The notes: a model not told the origin generated them from the sequence alone. 33,717 nucleotides of DNA from Pseudopyrenochaeta lycopersici (GCA_003313425.1 NHZP01000124.1:1-33717); one strand, 5' to 3'; positions 1 to 8,939 are shown, numbered from the stretch's first letter. Program-made: numbers and translations.

Positions 1-98
1 CCTAACCCTAACCCTAACCCTAACCCTAACCCTAACCCTAACCCTAACCCTAACCCTAACCCTAACCCTAACCCTAACCCTAACCCTAACCCTAACCC
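1..98. repeat. Terminal telomere repeats (CCCTAA)n
   Basis: About 16 uninterrupted copies of CCCTAA, the C-rich strand of the TTAGGG telomere found in many fungi and animals. The C-strand reads 5' to 3' from position 1, so the physical chromosome end is on the left. The repeat stops at cctaaccc|aacataaaa, and the first gene ends only about 80 bp further in. Confidence 0.98.
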
Positions 99-178
99 AA
101 CATAAAAGCCGTACACCTTGAAGTGATGTAACAACAAGGTCACCATATCGCCACAACACAAAGTTCTTGACCAGACTT

Positions 179-811
179 CTAACCGGTCCGTAGGCAAACG
201 GGAACGCAATACTCCATAATCGGCTCAAAATCCGGACGTACAACATACGGCCTAAGGGCAGCTGGGTCTGAGATCGTTCCATCCAAAAGTTCGGCATACC
301 CGAACAGCGTTAACTGACGACAAACAGCAAACGACTCCGTATCGAGCTCCAAGCCGGTTCTGTCAAACCCAATGCCGAAACATCCCAACGACACCTGGTC
401 CTCACAAGCGTCGCTCCACTGGCAAAGTATCGACACCGCAAATACGCACATATTGCGACTTTGTGCTGCCTTGACAACAACGGCCGCCTTCCAGACACGC
501 GGCGCAAAGGTAAACCTACGCGAACAAGACCCTACCCGGATCTGCGCAGGAAAGACGACGAGTACATCAAACACGTCGAATAAATCGCCATCCGCGGCCT
601 CGCTTCGACTAGACAAAACAGGCCTTGCTATCCACGCATCGGCACTACGTTGACCACTCATCGTGGGGTTCATCAAGTAGCGATGAAAGGCTTTGCTGAA
701 GTCCTCCACACTTAACATCTTCCCTCCGGGAACAAGCGTATAGCGTATTACCGCAGACCGAAGTCGAACTTCGCACCGCCTCCGCGCAGAATACTCCTTT
801 CCAGTTGGCAT
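179..811 (-). CDS. Family B protein of unknown function (copy 1, most telomere-proximal gene)
   Basis: A single open frame of 210 aa. The ATG at 811 is preferred to an upstream GTG because it follows a TATA box (901-908) by about 90 bp. I do not recognise the family. It is related to the gene at 6428-7234: both have an LR-rich start, then Y-x4-PGG, then an EDF/EDEF-x3-F-x-R segment (about residues 25-45), and later an FDVLVVFP-like segment matching FELYVVLP in the other copy. No signal peptide or membrane segment is evident. The stop codon lies about 80 bp from the telomere, so the cassette appears cut on its telomeric side. Its upstream region lacks the CTAGTCCCTAG motif of most array genes. 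Similarity to the second copy supports real coding, but function is unknown. Confidence 0.6.
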   Translation of the reverse strand: MPTGKEYSARRRCEVRLRSAVIRYTLVPGGKMLSVEDFSKAFHRYLMNPTMSGQRSADAWIARPVLSSRSEAADGDLFDVFDVLVVFPAQIRVGSCSRRFTFAPRVWKAAVVVKAAQSRNMCVFAVSILCQWSDACEDQVSLGCFGIGFDRTGLELDTESFAVCRQLTLFGYAELLDGTISDPAALRPYVVRPDFEPIMEYCVPVCLRTG

Positions 812-900
812 CGCAACCACGCTGATAACAAGGAAAAAAATAAGAAGGGTTAAATAGCATTAAAAGGCAGTCACTGCACCCCGACACTACGGGGACCCCA

Positions 901-908
901 TTTATATA
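901..908 (-). promoter_or_regulatory. TATA box of the first family B gene
   Basis: TATATAAA on the minus strand, about 90 bp upstream of the ATG at 811. Just downstream on that strand is a GC-rich imperfect hairpin (GGGGTCCCC, then CGGGG) that would lie in the 5' leader. Confidence 0.5.
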
Positions 909-1109
909 CACCCTTCTGAGGAATTAACCGACGCAGCCAAACCCGACTGCGTCAACGTACGCAATTCGTGCTTCACACCAACCTATCCAGGATGAGAAAA
1001 CCAATCTCCGAAACGCCGCACTACATACGACATATCCAATCACCGTCCAGTGATAACCAATGCCAAGCAGGACTATTCCATAGTCGGCCATATCCTGCCC
1101 ACTCCCCGT

Positions 1110-1359
1110 GTCTATGAACATAGACCAATTAGATCAAAGATCTTGTGAGGCACAGCAATAGTCATCTGACCCGCACCGTCCGTGCTCTGCTCTGCTTACT
1201 AAGTGCAGCGCCCCTAGCCTACAAGTAGTCTACCGCTTCGCTACTCGTTCCACTCGCCGGCCCTGCTTACATGTAAAGTGACAAGGGTAAGGAGCGCAAG
1301 GCTCCTGACCACTTGACAACTTTCTAGTGAAAGGAATCATATATAGCACTCGAAAGTTG
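1110..1359. repeat. Hairpin block and palindromic core 1
   Basis: First copy of the structured element that separates cassettes. It shows GTCTA/TAGAC (1110-1125), AGATC-aaa-GATCT after the CCAAT, a CCTA-caag-TAG(t) stem, a GGAGC-GCAAG-GCTCC hairpin and the core left arm at 1317. The core is the short-loop form, closing with CACTCGAAAGTTG and lacking the inner GGC/GCC hairpin. It is followed by a T-run at 1468-1475. Confidence 0.8.
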
Positions 1360-1720
1360 ATTTCTGGTCTGTGCGCGCAGAATCCGCGCCACACCACCCC
1401 CTGTCCGCTCATCGCGCCACGCTGTCCCAACGTGACTGTCAGCCACACGCCCTGTGGACTTAGCAAATTTTTTTTGGAAATTCCATCTGAAGGGCTCACA
1501 CCCTTAACAACTGAGCTCCGCACCCAACATTCTTTGCTCTTCTTCCCGAATCTACAAACCTTACATCGTACCATTAGTAACTATTCTATAGTTTTTGGGT
1601 TATCCTTATTTTAATGAATTTGGAATACTGTAAATAAACAAAAAGTACTTACTATTACCAAATGTACTTTTTTTGGGTTACTACATCTTAACCTGTCTCT
1701 TACTAGATACGACTCTGATA
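1360..1720. other. Cassette spacer with T-run segment
   Basis: Starts with a GC-rich hairpin-forming stretch (TGTGCGCG...CGCGCCACA), ends that segment with GGACTTAGC and eight T (1468-1475), then an AAGGG...CCCTT hairpin and AT-rich spacer. No gene is supported here. It is repeated at 17121-17481. Confidence 0.5.
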
Positions 1721-2519
1721 GACCACGTCTTCTTATAACCATCTAGCTGTCCTATAGACATGACTGCTACTCCATAACCTTATGGCTGTACTACTCCTAC
1801 TGTGTTGCTGATCCTACTCAACTACATACGCTTCCTATTGAGATAAACTCTATCAAATCCATTGGAATGGGAAAACCTCCCTGACGCGGGCCTTATGCGT
1901 CTGCAAGGCCTACAGAAACCGAACTCGTTACATCCGCAGTCTACACTGCTGAGGAGGTTTCTCTAGCAGTATATGGAGCATACTCCATCAAGCTCTACAG
2001 CGTCTGCCCTCTGCCCCGACGACAGAATGAGAAGGGGTAAAATACTCTGCAAGACGATGTCTAATGCCTCTAGAGAGAGCTTCGCAAATACAACGAGACA
2101 AAGAGTCTCGCCCTAGTAGTTCGTATCTGCCTTGAATACAAGGAGCGACTGTTGCGTCCCTCCCTGTCTACAGAGTTCTCCGTAGCGGTGAAGACACTCC
2201 GTGTGTTTCTGCGAAATGCATTCGCGGGAGGCTGCCCGCTCTCTTTGGTTACCCACCAATGTCGTCTGCCTGGCAAATCTGCCTAGGTAGTTAGTGACAC
2301 ACGCCGCTCCACTAGGGCTACTACTCTATCAGTTACAGTACCCAACTGATTGCGTGTCAGAAGAGAAAGATACTCACTGTGCACGTGATCTCTCAACGCT
2401 GTGGATGTCCCTACAGACACTGGGCAGCGACATCCTGCCTGTACCCCATCTACTATAGATAGGAGGGTGGTTGTGCAAGCGGACCCCGCAAAAGCACACT
2501 ATCCAGTATGCGACCCCAT
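1720..2519 (-). pseudogene. Family A pseudogene (copy 1)
   Basis: A degraded family A gene. The ATG at 2519 is followed by a stop at codon 7. The intron donor survives (ACA|GTGAGT, donor G at 2377). In exon 2 the WWVTKESGQPP motif is visible, then a 1-nt loss near 2225-2228 shifts the frame, and a TAG at 2113-2115 interrupts the ancestral frame. The SDAVG-like end region (about 1770-1810) also contains stops. The promoter still looks intact (TATA 2591-2599, CTAGTCCCTAG 2628-2638). Confidence 0.8.
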
Positions 2520-2589
2520 CGCAAAGTAGAAATAAAAAAGGATCCCTCAAGGGACTGCCACACTCCGTAGAAACAGATCCTCTGTTGTT

Positions 2590-2638
2590 CCTATATACCT
2601 CTCTCTCTTGAGCGCTGCCAAGAAATACTAGTCCCTAG
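2590..2638 (-). promoter_or_regulatory. Array promoter: TATA plus CTAGGGACTAG (pseudogene copy 1)
   Basis: On the minus strand the order is CTAGGGACTAG, then TTGGCAGCGCTCAAG, then GTATATAG, about 75 bp before the ATG. The layout matches that of the intact family A genes. Confidence 0.65.
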
Positions 2639-2949
2639 TAAGCAATAGAATGCACATTCCATGACTCTATAGACATAGACCAATTAAATCATAGATTTAG
2701 CTGGAGTGGGGCCAAGAGTGTCTCCCACGTGCCCACAACAGTCAGATGACCCGCACAGTCCGTGCTTTTGTAGGCTTACAAGGGGCAGAGGCCCTAGCCT
2801 ACAAGTAGTCTAACACTCCGCTTCTCGTTCCACTCGTGGCCACAGCTTAAGGTAAAGTTACATGGGTCAGAAGCGCAAGGCTCCTGACCACTTGACAACT
2901 TTCTAGTGAAAGGAATCATATATAGGCAAAACGCCACACTAGAAAGTTG
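2639..2949. repeat. Hairpin block and palindromic core 2 (long form)
   Basis: Contains TTAAATC-ata-GATTTAG at the CCAAT position, an additional GTGGGGCC...TCTCCCAC hairpin that marks the long (about 269 bp) class, a GTCAGATGAC hairpin, and the core at 2896-2949 with an inner GGC-aaaac-GCC loop and perfect CACTAGAAAGTTG closing arm. Downstream T-run at 3033-3042. Confidence 0.8.
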
Positions 2950-3298
2950 AGTCGGGGCCCGTGCCCCCCCATGTGCCACATCTCCTGCTGACTCGGCGTG
3001 CCCTCCAGCCACACGGAAAATGGACTTACGCATTTTTTTTTTCTTTGGAGATGGTGCTCCATCCCAAGGGCGCCCACACCCTTACTAATGAAGCTCCGCA
3101 CTACCATTGTTCATTTTTTTGTTCTCATCACCCTACCATTACCATGTTAGCAACTATATGTAAAAAAGTAAATACACTTACCATAATATACTTTACTATA
3201 ACATACCATATGGACTTGATACTTTTTGTATCCTACTGAGATATATTATTACCATTACATGGACACAGGGACTACGTACTCTTACCATCACGATATTC

Positions 3299-4081
3299 TT
3301 ACCAAAAACGAGTGCAACTCAACCAGTTCCTTCCCGATGGTAGTACTGCTCCCACAGCGTCACTGATCCCAGTAAACCAATACGACTCTCTACATGGCCG
3401 TACCCCGGAAAATTCATCTACTCGAACAAACCTAGCCTTAAAAAATTGTACATACGCACAAGGCTCACACTTTCTACGCGCCGTACATGCGCAATCGACA
3501 CACGTACTGTACCACCCATTGTCCAACGAGTACAACAATATAGAAGACGTCATAAAAGTATCCGCCCTCTGCCCTTCTGGTAGGATGAGAAGGGGTACTA
3601 TGCGTTCCACGACCACATCGAGTGCCTCTACCGAGAGCTGCGCAAAAGCAACCTGGCTCTCGACCACCCCATCCGGGTGGAGTGCATCCACCTTGAGGAC
3701 CAGGAGCGACTGCCGGGTCCCACCTTCGGCACTAAGTTCCTTATAATCTTTTAGACAAAATATATGCTGTTGCTCCACACACTGTTGAGAGAGTCGTCCA
3801 CTTTCTTTAGTTACCCACCAAGATTGTCTCCCCGACAAATCCAAGAAGATTGTGAGAGACATCCCGCGTTCCACTAGCGCTGCTACTCCGTCAGTTTTAG
3901 AAGACGAGTGGGAAAAAAGACACTGACTATGCACGTGACCTCTCACGCATTGCCGCTCCGCACCTGTCTCTACAGACAATAGGAAAAAACTTCCTTCCTC
4001 CAACGCTTCTAGAAGAGACAAGAAGCTTATAGCAGAAACAGCCTCCGCATTGCCAGTGCCCTGCCCGGCTTGCGACTCCAT
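3299..4081 (-). CDS. Family A protein of unknown function, 244 aa
   Basis: Two exons, 4081-3928 and 3879-3299, with a 48-nt intron (3880-3927; donor GTCAGT, branch ACTGAC, acceptor GCAG). The intron is also open in this copy, so the unspliced frame reads through. The start at 4081 (MES) matches sister genes; an in-frame ATG further upstream would overlap the TATA box. Exon 1 is the EEGSFFLLSVET type. Exon 2 has VERGMSLT, WWVTKESG, a Leu/Val-rich central region, CACTARRKCEPC (a CxCx5CxxC set, possibly metal binding) and WFTGISDAVG near the end. There is no signal peptide, so it is probably intracellular. Function unknown. Confidence 0.8.
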   Translation of the reverse strand: MESQAGQGTGNAEAVSAISFLSLLEALEEGSFFLLSVETGAERQCVRGHVHSQCLFSHSSSKTDGVAALVERGMSLTIFLDLSGRQSWWVTKESGRLSQQCVEQQHIFCLKDYKELSAEGGTRQSLLVLKVDALHPDGVVESQVAFAQLSVEALDVVVERIVPLLILPEGQRADTFMTSSILLYSLDNGWYSTCVDCACTARRKCEPCAYVQFFKARFVRVDEFSGVRPCRESYWFTGISDAVGAVLPSGRNWLSCTRFW

Positions 4082-4157
4082 CGCGCGGTAATACAAGAAG
4101 AAAACAAACCCTTGAGGAAGTGAAGCACATCCGTGAACACAGATTCTCTGTTCGTGT

Positions 4158-4205
4158 GATATATTCATGTCCATGCTGTCTTCGCCAAGAAATGCTAGTC
4201 CCTAG
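4158..4205 (-). promoter_or_regulatory. Array promoter (gene 3299-4081)
   Basis: CTAGGGACTAG at 4195-4205 and a weaker TATA (AATATATC) at 4158-4166 on the minus strand, about 77 bp before the ATG. Confidence 0.6.
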
Positions 4206-4517
4206 TGAGCAACCAAATGCACATTCCATGCGTCTATAGCTATAGACCAATCAGACAACTGATTGAGGACGGAGTGGGGGCAGGAGTGCCACCCACGGGT
4301 AACCCAGCGTCATCTGACTCACACAGTCCGTGCTTCGTGTTACTTAAGCGTGCATGGCCCCTAGGCTTTAAAAAGCCTACCGCTTCGCTGTTCCCTCCAG
4401 TCACAGGCCCTGCTTAGGTGTAAAGTGTCAGGGGTAAGGAGCGCAAGGCTCCTGACCACTTGACAACTTTCTAGTGAAAGGAATCATATATAGGCAGAAC
4501 GCCACACTAGAAAGTTG
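4206..4517. repeat. Hairpin block and palindromic core 3 (exemplar, long form)
   Basis: The clearest copy. In order: GTCTATAGCTATAGAC (4232-4247); CAATCAG-acaa-CTGATTG (4248-4265); a GTGGG...CCCAC hairpin (4274-4296); GTC-atct-GAC (4309-4318); CAC-agtcc-GTG (4322-4332); TAGGCTT-taaa-AAGCCTA (4362-4379); AGGAGC-gcaag-GCTCCT (4437-4453); and the core CAACTTTCTAGTG...CACTAGAAAGTTG (4464-4517) enclosing a TATATA and an inner GGC...GCC hairpin (4493-4503). Compared with other copies the stems change on both sides together. Confidence 0.85.
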
Positions 4518-4884
4518 AGGATGGGCCCGTGCCCTCTTCGCGCCACACCTCCATGTGACCTGGGATCGCCTCCAGCCACAACAAAATTGGACTTAGCCAA
4601 TTTTTTATTTTTTTCTGAGAGATGGTGTTCCATCCTAAGGGCTCCCACACCCTTACTGACGAAGCTGCGCACCACAAATTCTGATTTGTTGTTCCTACTA
4701 CCGTACAACCCCTACATAATAAGGTTAGTATATATTACAATATATAGTAACTTTGTATTCAAGAGAAATAAAAAATTCATACTATACAACGTGTACTCAT
4801 TATTAAAAAATGTATACCTATACACATAGATCCAACGTCCACCCTTCTCTTACCAAGATATAACACTGACAGACTACATCGTGG
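4518..4884. other. Cassette spacer with hairpin and T-run
   Basis: GGGC-ccgt-GCCC hairpin at the start, then AAATTGG-acttag-CCAATTT (4584-4603) running into Ts to about 4614, then an AAGGG...CCCTT hairpin and AT-rich sequence. The hairpin plus T-run resembles an RNA polymerase III type end on the plus strand. No protein gene is supported. Confidence 0.45.
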
Positions 4885-5675
4885 TTACGACCATCCACGA
4901 CAGGAGAGCCACTCAACGCCGTCGGGTTGTACTTTTCCTACGGCATCGCTGAGTCCAGCAAACCAACTTATCCTTGCCGGCCACCATAAACGATGGAATC
5001 GGTCTACCCAAACGAACCTTCGTGACTGGTAACGTACCGACGCGCAAGGCTCACACCTACTGTTACCAGTACACACGCAGTCCACCCGCGTACTATAGTA
5101 CCCACGATCAAACGACTTGAACACTGTAGTAACAACAGAGATATCCGCCGTCTCGCCGGAGGGCAATACGAGAAGAGGTAAAATGCGCTGCACAACCACC
5201 TCCAGTGCCAGCGAAGACAGCTGAGCAAAAGTAACATGGCTCCGCACCACCCCATCCTGATCGAGCGCCTCCACTTTGAGGACAAGAAGCGCCTGCCGGG
5301 TTGCCCCCTGTACACAACGTTCCTTGTGGTAGTTTAAACACTCCGTATGCTGTTCCTCCACACACTCGGTAGGAAGGCGTCCGCTCTCCTTAGTAATCCA
5401 ACATGTTTGTCTGCCCGACACATCCTCACAGAATGTGAGAGAAATACCACGTTCCATAAACACTGTACTCATGTCAGATGGGCTCCACAACTGACATCTC
5501 CAACGAAGAAAAGACATAACTTACGGGGCACGTGATCTCTCACGCCTTGCCGCTCTGCCTCTGTCCCTACAGACACCGCGCAAGAAGATCCTTCCTGCAA
5601 CCCATCTACGATAGATGGGAACATGGCTGTGCTGGCGGACCCCGCAACGGCCTGCACTCCCTGTGGCGACTCCAT
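4885..5675 (-). CDS. Family A protein of unknown function, 242 aa
   Basis: Exons 5675-5525 and 5462-4885, phase-1 intron 5463-5524 (62 nt; donor GTAAGT, branch TCTGACAT, acceptor TACAG). Exon 1 is the GLQEGSSCAVSVGT type and ends with VRDHVP. Exon 2 carries FMERGISLT, CWITKESG (one Trp replaced by Cys relative to sisters), CVCTGNSRCEPC and WFAGLSDAVG. It is close to the gene at 22275-23059: both have MERG/MKRG after the splice and a VVTTVF segment before the cysteine cluster. Confidence 0.8.
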
Positions 5676-5744
5676 CGCAAAGTAGACGAAAAGCGTCCCT
5701 TAAGTAAATGCAACACTCCGTGAACACAGCTCCCCTGTTCTTGT

Positions 5745-5791
5745 TATATACATCTCTGTCTTATGCAATGCCAAGAGATGCTAGTCCCTAG
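5745..5791 (-). promoter_or_regulatory. Array promoter (gene 4885-5675)
   Basis: TATATA at 5745-5750 and CTAGGGACTAG at 5781-5791 on the gene strand, 36 bp apart, with the usual TTGGCA between them. Confidence 0.65.
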
Positions 5792-6082
5792 GGAGCACCG
5801 GAGTGCCCCGTCCCTATGTCTACGTTCATAGACCAATCAAATGATTGATTGAAAGAAATGAGGCAAAGCAGCGTCATCTGACTCACACGGTCCGTGCTTC
5901 GCGTTGCTTACCGGGGCTTTTGCCATTAAACTACAAGTAGTCTACCGCTTCGCTACTCGTTCCACTCGTTGGCAACGCATACGTGTAAAGTGTCCAGGGT
6001 CTCCAGCACGAGGCTGGTGACCACTTGACAACTTTCTAGTGAAAGGAATCATATATAGGCGGAACGCCACACTAGAAAGTTG
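5792..6082. repeat. Hairpin block and palindromic core 4 (short form)
   Basis: CAATCA-aatgat-TGATTG at the CCAAT position, a CACACGGTCCGTG hairpin, CCAGC-acgag-GCTGG in place of the GGAGC/GCTCC stem of core 3, and the core at 6029-6082 with inner loop GGCggaacGCC. The additional GTGGG/CCCAC hairpin is absent, so this is the short (about 249 bp) class. Confidence 0.8.
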
Positions 6083-6427
6083 ACGTGGCTGGAGAGTGAC
6101 CTCCCGCCCACCCACTTCTGGGTGAGGACCATGTACCTCCAGAACCGCGCTAAATCGCGCACAGGCCAATCCTCAACTTCTTTTTTCGCCACCCTCCGTC
6201 GGACTTGCCTTTGGTTTCCAACCCAAAAAAAATGGTTAACACCCACGCTGTTATATCATACAAGTACCTAAAGAATCAGACACATGTAACGTGCCTCCAC
6301 ACACACACCATAACATAAAATGTACCAACGCAGCGTAAGACTGCGCACAATGACAAAACAATTTTGTAAATATGAAGACTGTCATAGAGGACAGAAGAGA
6401 AGTAAGCGTAGCAAGTACGACAGCCTG
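6083..6427. other. Cassette spacer, variant type
   Basis: A distinct version of the post-core segment (GTGACCTCCCGCCCACC, CCACTTCTGGGTGAG) that recurs with changes at about 23470-23600. It contains a CGCGC-taaat-CGCGC hairpin and T-runs. The rest is AT-rich spacer without a supported gene. Confidence 0.4.
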
Positions 6428-7234
6428 CTACCGCAATCCCAAGTCACCAGCACGTGCCTCCGCCATGGCCTTAATCGTTGACACTACAACCACCTCGATC
6501 TCCTTCCGGGTCCACAAACGTGATGCATCTCCAACAATGTCAACAATGCCCTCCACGGTATCGGTACCCAATATAACTGCGCGCTTGCGACGTGTTCTAT
6601 AAACATCCTCTGTAGCGGGACGCACCTGATCCGACTTACGCAATTCATCAGGCTTGCGCACTTCCACGACACCATCGTCACGTGGAGTACCGTCAACAGC
6701 ACCCTTCACTTTGCTCCGCGCCGCAGAAGGAAGACCGGGTCCTATCCACCGCACACGTTTTCCAGCACGCTTCCAGTCGCGCAATGGCTTACGGAAAAAC
6801 TGATCCGCATCATGCCGTTTCCCACCAACTTCCTCGGCTACCGCCCACCCTTCCCGAGGGAGCGCAAGCCAACAGCGACCCCGCGATGGTCCGACAGACT
6901 CAGGAAGCACAACATACAGCTCGAACTCCGTAAAAACCCTCGCCGCAGAAGAGGACCCAGTCTTACGCGTTGCAGGACGACCTGCTCCAACAGCCCTGCC
7001 AACCCATCCGGTGGGCCCAGATATGTGCACGCTCCGCATACCACTCTTGAGCGCACGTTCAAAGTCCGACTTGAACTCATCCTCCGTAAGAGGGTTCCCT
7101 CCCGGGCCAACGCGATATACCAATCGCCGACATCGCAACGCGACGTGCATATTCCCCGCAACCTAAACCTCCGTTAGGACTACGACTACAACGTGCTCCA
7201 CACTACGACTTACCGCTTTGCTTGTACCAGACAT
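6428..7234 (-). CDS. Family B protein of unknown function (copy 2), 251 aa
   Basis: Proposed exons 7234-7214 (seven codons) and 7162-6428, joined across a 51-nt intron (donor GTAAGT, branch CTAAC, acceptor TTTAG). The spliced N-terminus has almost the same length up to the conserved Tyr as the protein at 179-811, which supports this model over a start at the ATG at 7150. Shared features are an LR-rich segment, Y-x-VGPGG, an EDEF-x3-F-x-R helix and a VVLP strand followed by ALPR. The middle is rich in Lys/Arg (about residues 125-160). No Cys cluster, signal peptide or membrane segment. I see neither a TATA box nor CTAGTCCCTAG upstream. Function unknown. Confidence 0.65.
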
Positions 7235-7366
7235 GCTACACAAACAGATCGTGCATGTACCTGACGCGACTACGCTGACTTTTCCAAAGCCAATCTAAAC
7301 ACGAGCACGGACTCCATCAGCCCCACTACATGGTCACGTGCCACCGCACTGGCGAGCACAACAAAG

Positions 7367-7660
7367 GTCCCTATGTCCATATTCATAGACCAATCAGACA
7401 ACTGACTGAGCGTTGTGGGGGCAGGGGTGCCTCCCACGTGTAACCCAGCGTCATCTGACTCACACGATCCGTGCTCTGGCTTACTTACAGGGGTCTTTGC
7501 CCCCAAACTACAAGTAGCTTGACGCGTCCGCTACGATCTCCAATCGTTGGCAAAGCTTAGGGTAAAGTTGCAAGGGCTGGCAGCGCAAGGCTGCCGACCA
7601 CTTGCTCAACTTTCTAGTGAAAGGAATCATATATAGGCAAAACGCCACACTAGAAAGTTG
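7367..7660. repeat. Hairpin block and palindromic core 5 (long form)
   Basis: Has CAATCAG-acaa-CTGATTG, the GTGGGGGCA...TGCCTCCCAC hairpin, and GGCAGC-gcaag-GCTGCC. The core (7607-7660) differs in an informative way: TTGCTCAAC replaces TTGACAAC, while the upstream partner reads AAAGTTGCAAG instead of AAAGTGTCA, so upstream pairing is retained. No CTAGTCCCTAG precedes it. Confidence 0.8.
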
Positions 7661-8227
7661 ATTTCTGGTCTGTGCGCGAAGTCCGCGCCACAGCAACCCA
7701 TGTGCTCTCCCGAGCCACACTGACTCAGCCTGTCTTCCAGCCACAGTTCCTGTGGACTTGGTCAAAATTTCTTTTTGACTTTTCGTTGTTCCACAACAAC
7801 ACTTCCATCGTAATGGTACACAAACCTACTCCCTCGTCTCAACAACCTGCGTACATTAAGCATTACACACTTCACAGTAACAAATACTGTTACTTACATA
7901 TAACATAAAACACAAAATACTTATACCTACTTACTTATAAATCAGTTACACCTAACGTTATACATCCCCGTAGAGACCGTTACACGATAAACAAACGCGC
8001 CTCCGAGCAGCAAGGACCATACTATACAATAACGCGCTACGCAAGCCGCGAACACTAAATCAATTATTAACCGCGTTCCCTATACAATAGCATTATACGA
8101 CGTACAGACAATCGATTTTATTGTTCCACAAAATACAAACACTAATTCGTTCCACGACCTGGATATATCAGTCGTTTATAGCCCTAGCGAAAAGATAGAC
8201 TATACGTCAGATACCTATAACCAATAT
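7661..8227. other. Cassette spacer of the F-box cassette
   Basis: Begins with CTGTG-CGCG-aagtc-CGCG-CCACAG, a fully paired version of the hairpin seen in other spacers. The T-run is weak (AAAATTTCTTTTTG). The region from 7900 to 8227 is AT-rich with no supported ORF; it may hold the 3' part of the F-box gene. Confidence 0.4.
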
Positions 8228-8527
8228 CTAGACAGTCGCAAACTTTCGGGGGAAAGCAAGTATCGCTGCGAACCATCGCATCCACAAACAACCACACAGC
8301 ACGCTACACGCACTACACCCTGCCGTTTGACCAATATACACCAACAGGTATATTGGCCCTAGAGACTGGCTGTCCCCGCCACCGTGTCTGCGCAAAAGAA
8401 AAGAACGCCGCCTCCGGTTCAGTACCACTTCGTATTGTAGACCACATCTCCACGCCACGTCGATGCATCGCTGCAACTACATTAGCACAACATGCAACAC
8501 AACAAATATGGCATCCGCCAACGACTC

Positions 8528-8785
8528 CTACTGACCAACTTCGTCGTCCATAATATAAGCAATAGATCGTTCAACAGAACGAACCAGCCCACAACCAAGA
8601 TGCACTACCGGCGGTTGCCCATCCAGCCAGCAAACTAAAGACCCGCGTCTCCACGCTGCGAAGAGCTTACAAACCTGTCCCAGGCGCACAAACTCTGAAA
8701 GAGAGACTCCGTCTGCGCATATCTCCAGCGCCGCAAACCAGAGCTCCGCGGGGAGCATAGACAACGGATCTACGCCCCCACCCAT
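8528..8785 (-). CDS. F-box-like protein (5' exon or truncated gene)
   Basis: From the ATG at 8785 the frame encodes 85 aa. Residues about 8-40 resemble an F-box: LPAELWFAALEIC followed by FVRLGQVCKLFAAW. F-box domains bind Skp1 in SCF ubiquitin ligases; that role is inferred from this short match only. The frame stops at 8528 (CAG TAG), where GTAGGA could serve as an intron donor. The same frame is open again from about 8476 to 8228, and another frame there has a Cys-rich stretch, so the gene probably continues, but I could not find a phase-consistent splice. It may be decayed. It occupies the position where other cassettes carry family A genes. Confidence 0.5.
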   Translation of the reverse strand: MGGGVDPLSMLPAELWFAALEICADGVSLSEFVRLGQVCKLFAAWRRGSLVCWLDGQPPVVHLGCGLVRSVERSIAYIMDDEVGQ

Positions 8786-8890
8786 CCTGCACACGTAACG
8801 GATGTAAATAAAAGGCACTGCCAGCTACGTCCTACGTAGTGGAGGAACTCCCTCCAAACCACTCCATGCCAACAGATTCTCTGTTGCTCT

Positions 8891-8939
8891 TATATATACC
8901 TCTCTGTCTTGCGCGCCGCCAAGAGAACCTAGTCCCTAG
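8891..8939 (-). promoter_or_regulatory. Array promoter (F-box-like gene)
   Basis: TATATATA at 8891-8898 and CTAGGGACTAG at 8929-8939 in the same arrangement as the family A promoters, although the gene is of a different type. Confidence 0.65.

Larger units (their letters stand above)
1293..2925. repeat. Duplicated whole cassette, copy 1
   Basis: This 1633-nt block recurs at 17054-18687. By eye the only difference is one G missing from the run near 2225-2228. Identity begins inside the GCAAG hairpin of one core and ends inside the TATATAG loop of the next; outside these points the copies differ. It is therefore one complete cassette copied recently. Confidence 0.9.

Noticed and set aside
1327..1614. 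Plus-strand ORF of 95 codons repeated at 17088-17375
   Set aside because: It is repeated only because the whole cassette is duplicated; it runs through hairpin and T-run sequence and has no counterpart in other cassettes.
4300..4340. Hammerhead ribozyme motif near GTCAGATGAC
   Set aside because: CTGATGA and GAAAC core elements are not both present in any copy, and the sequence is explained by a simple GTC/GAC hairpin.
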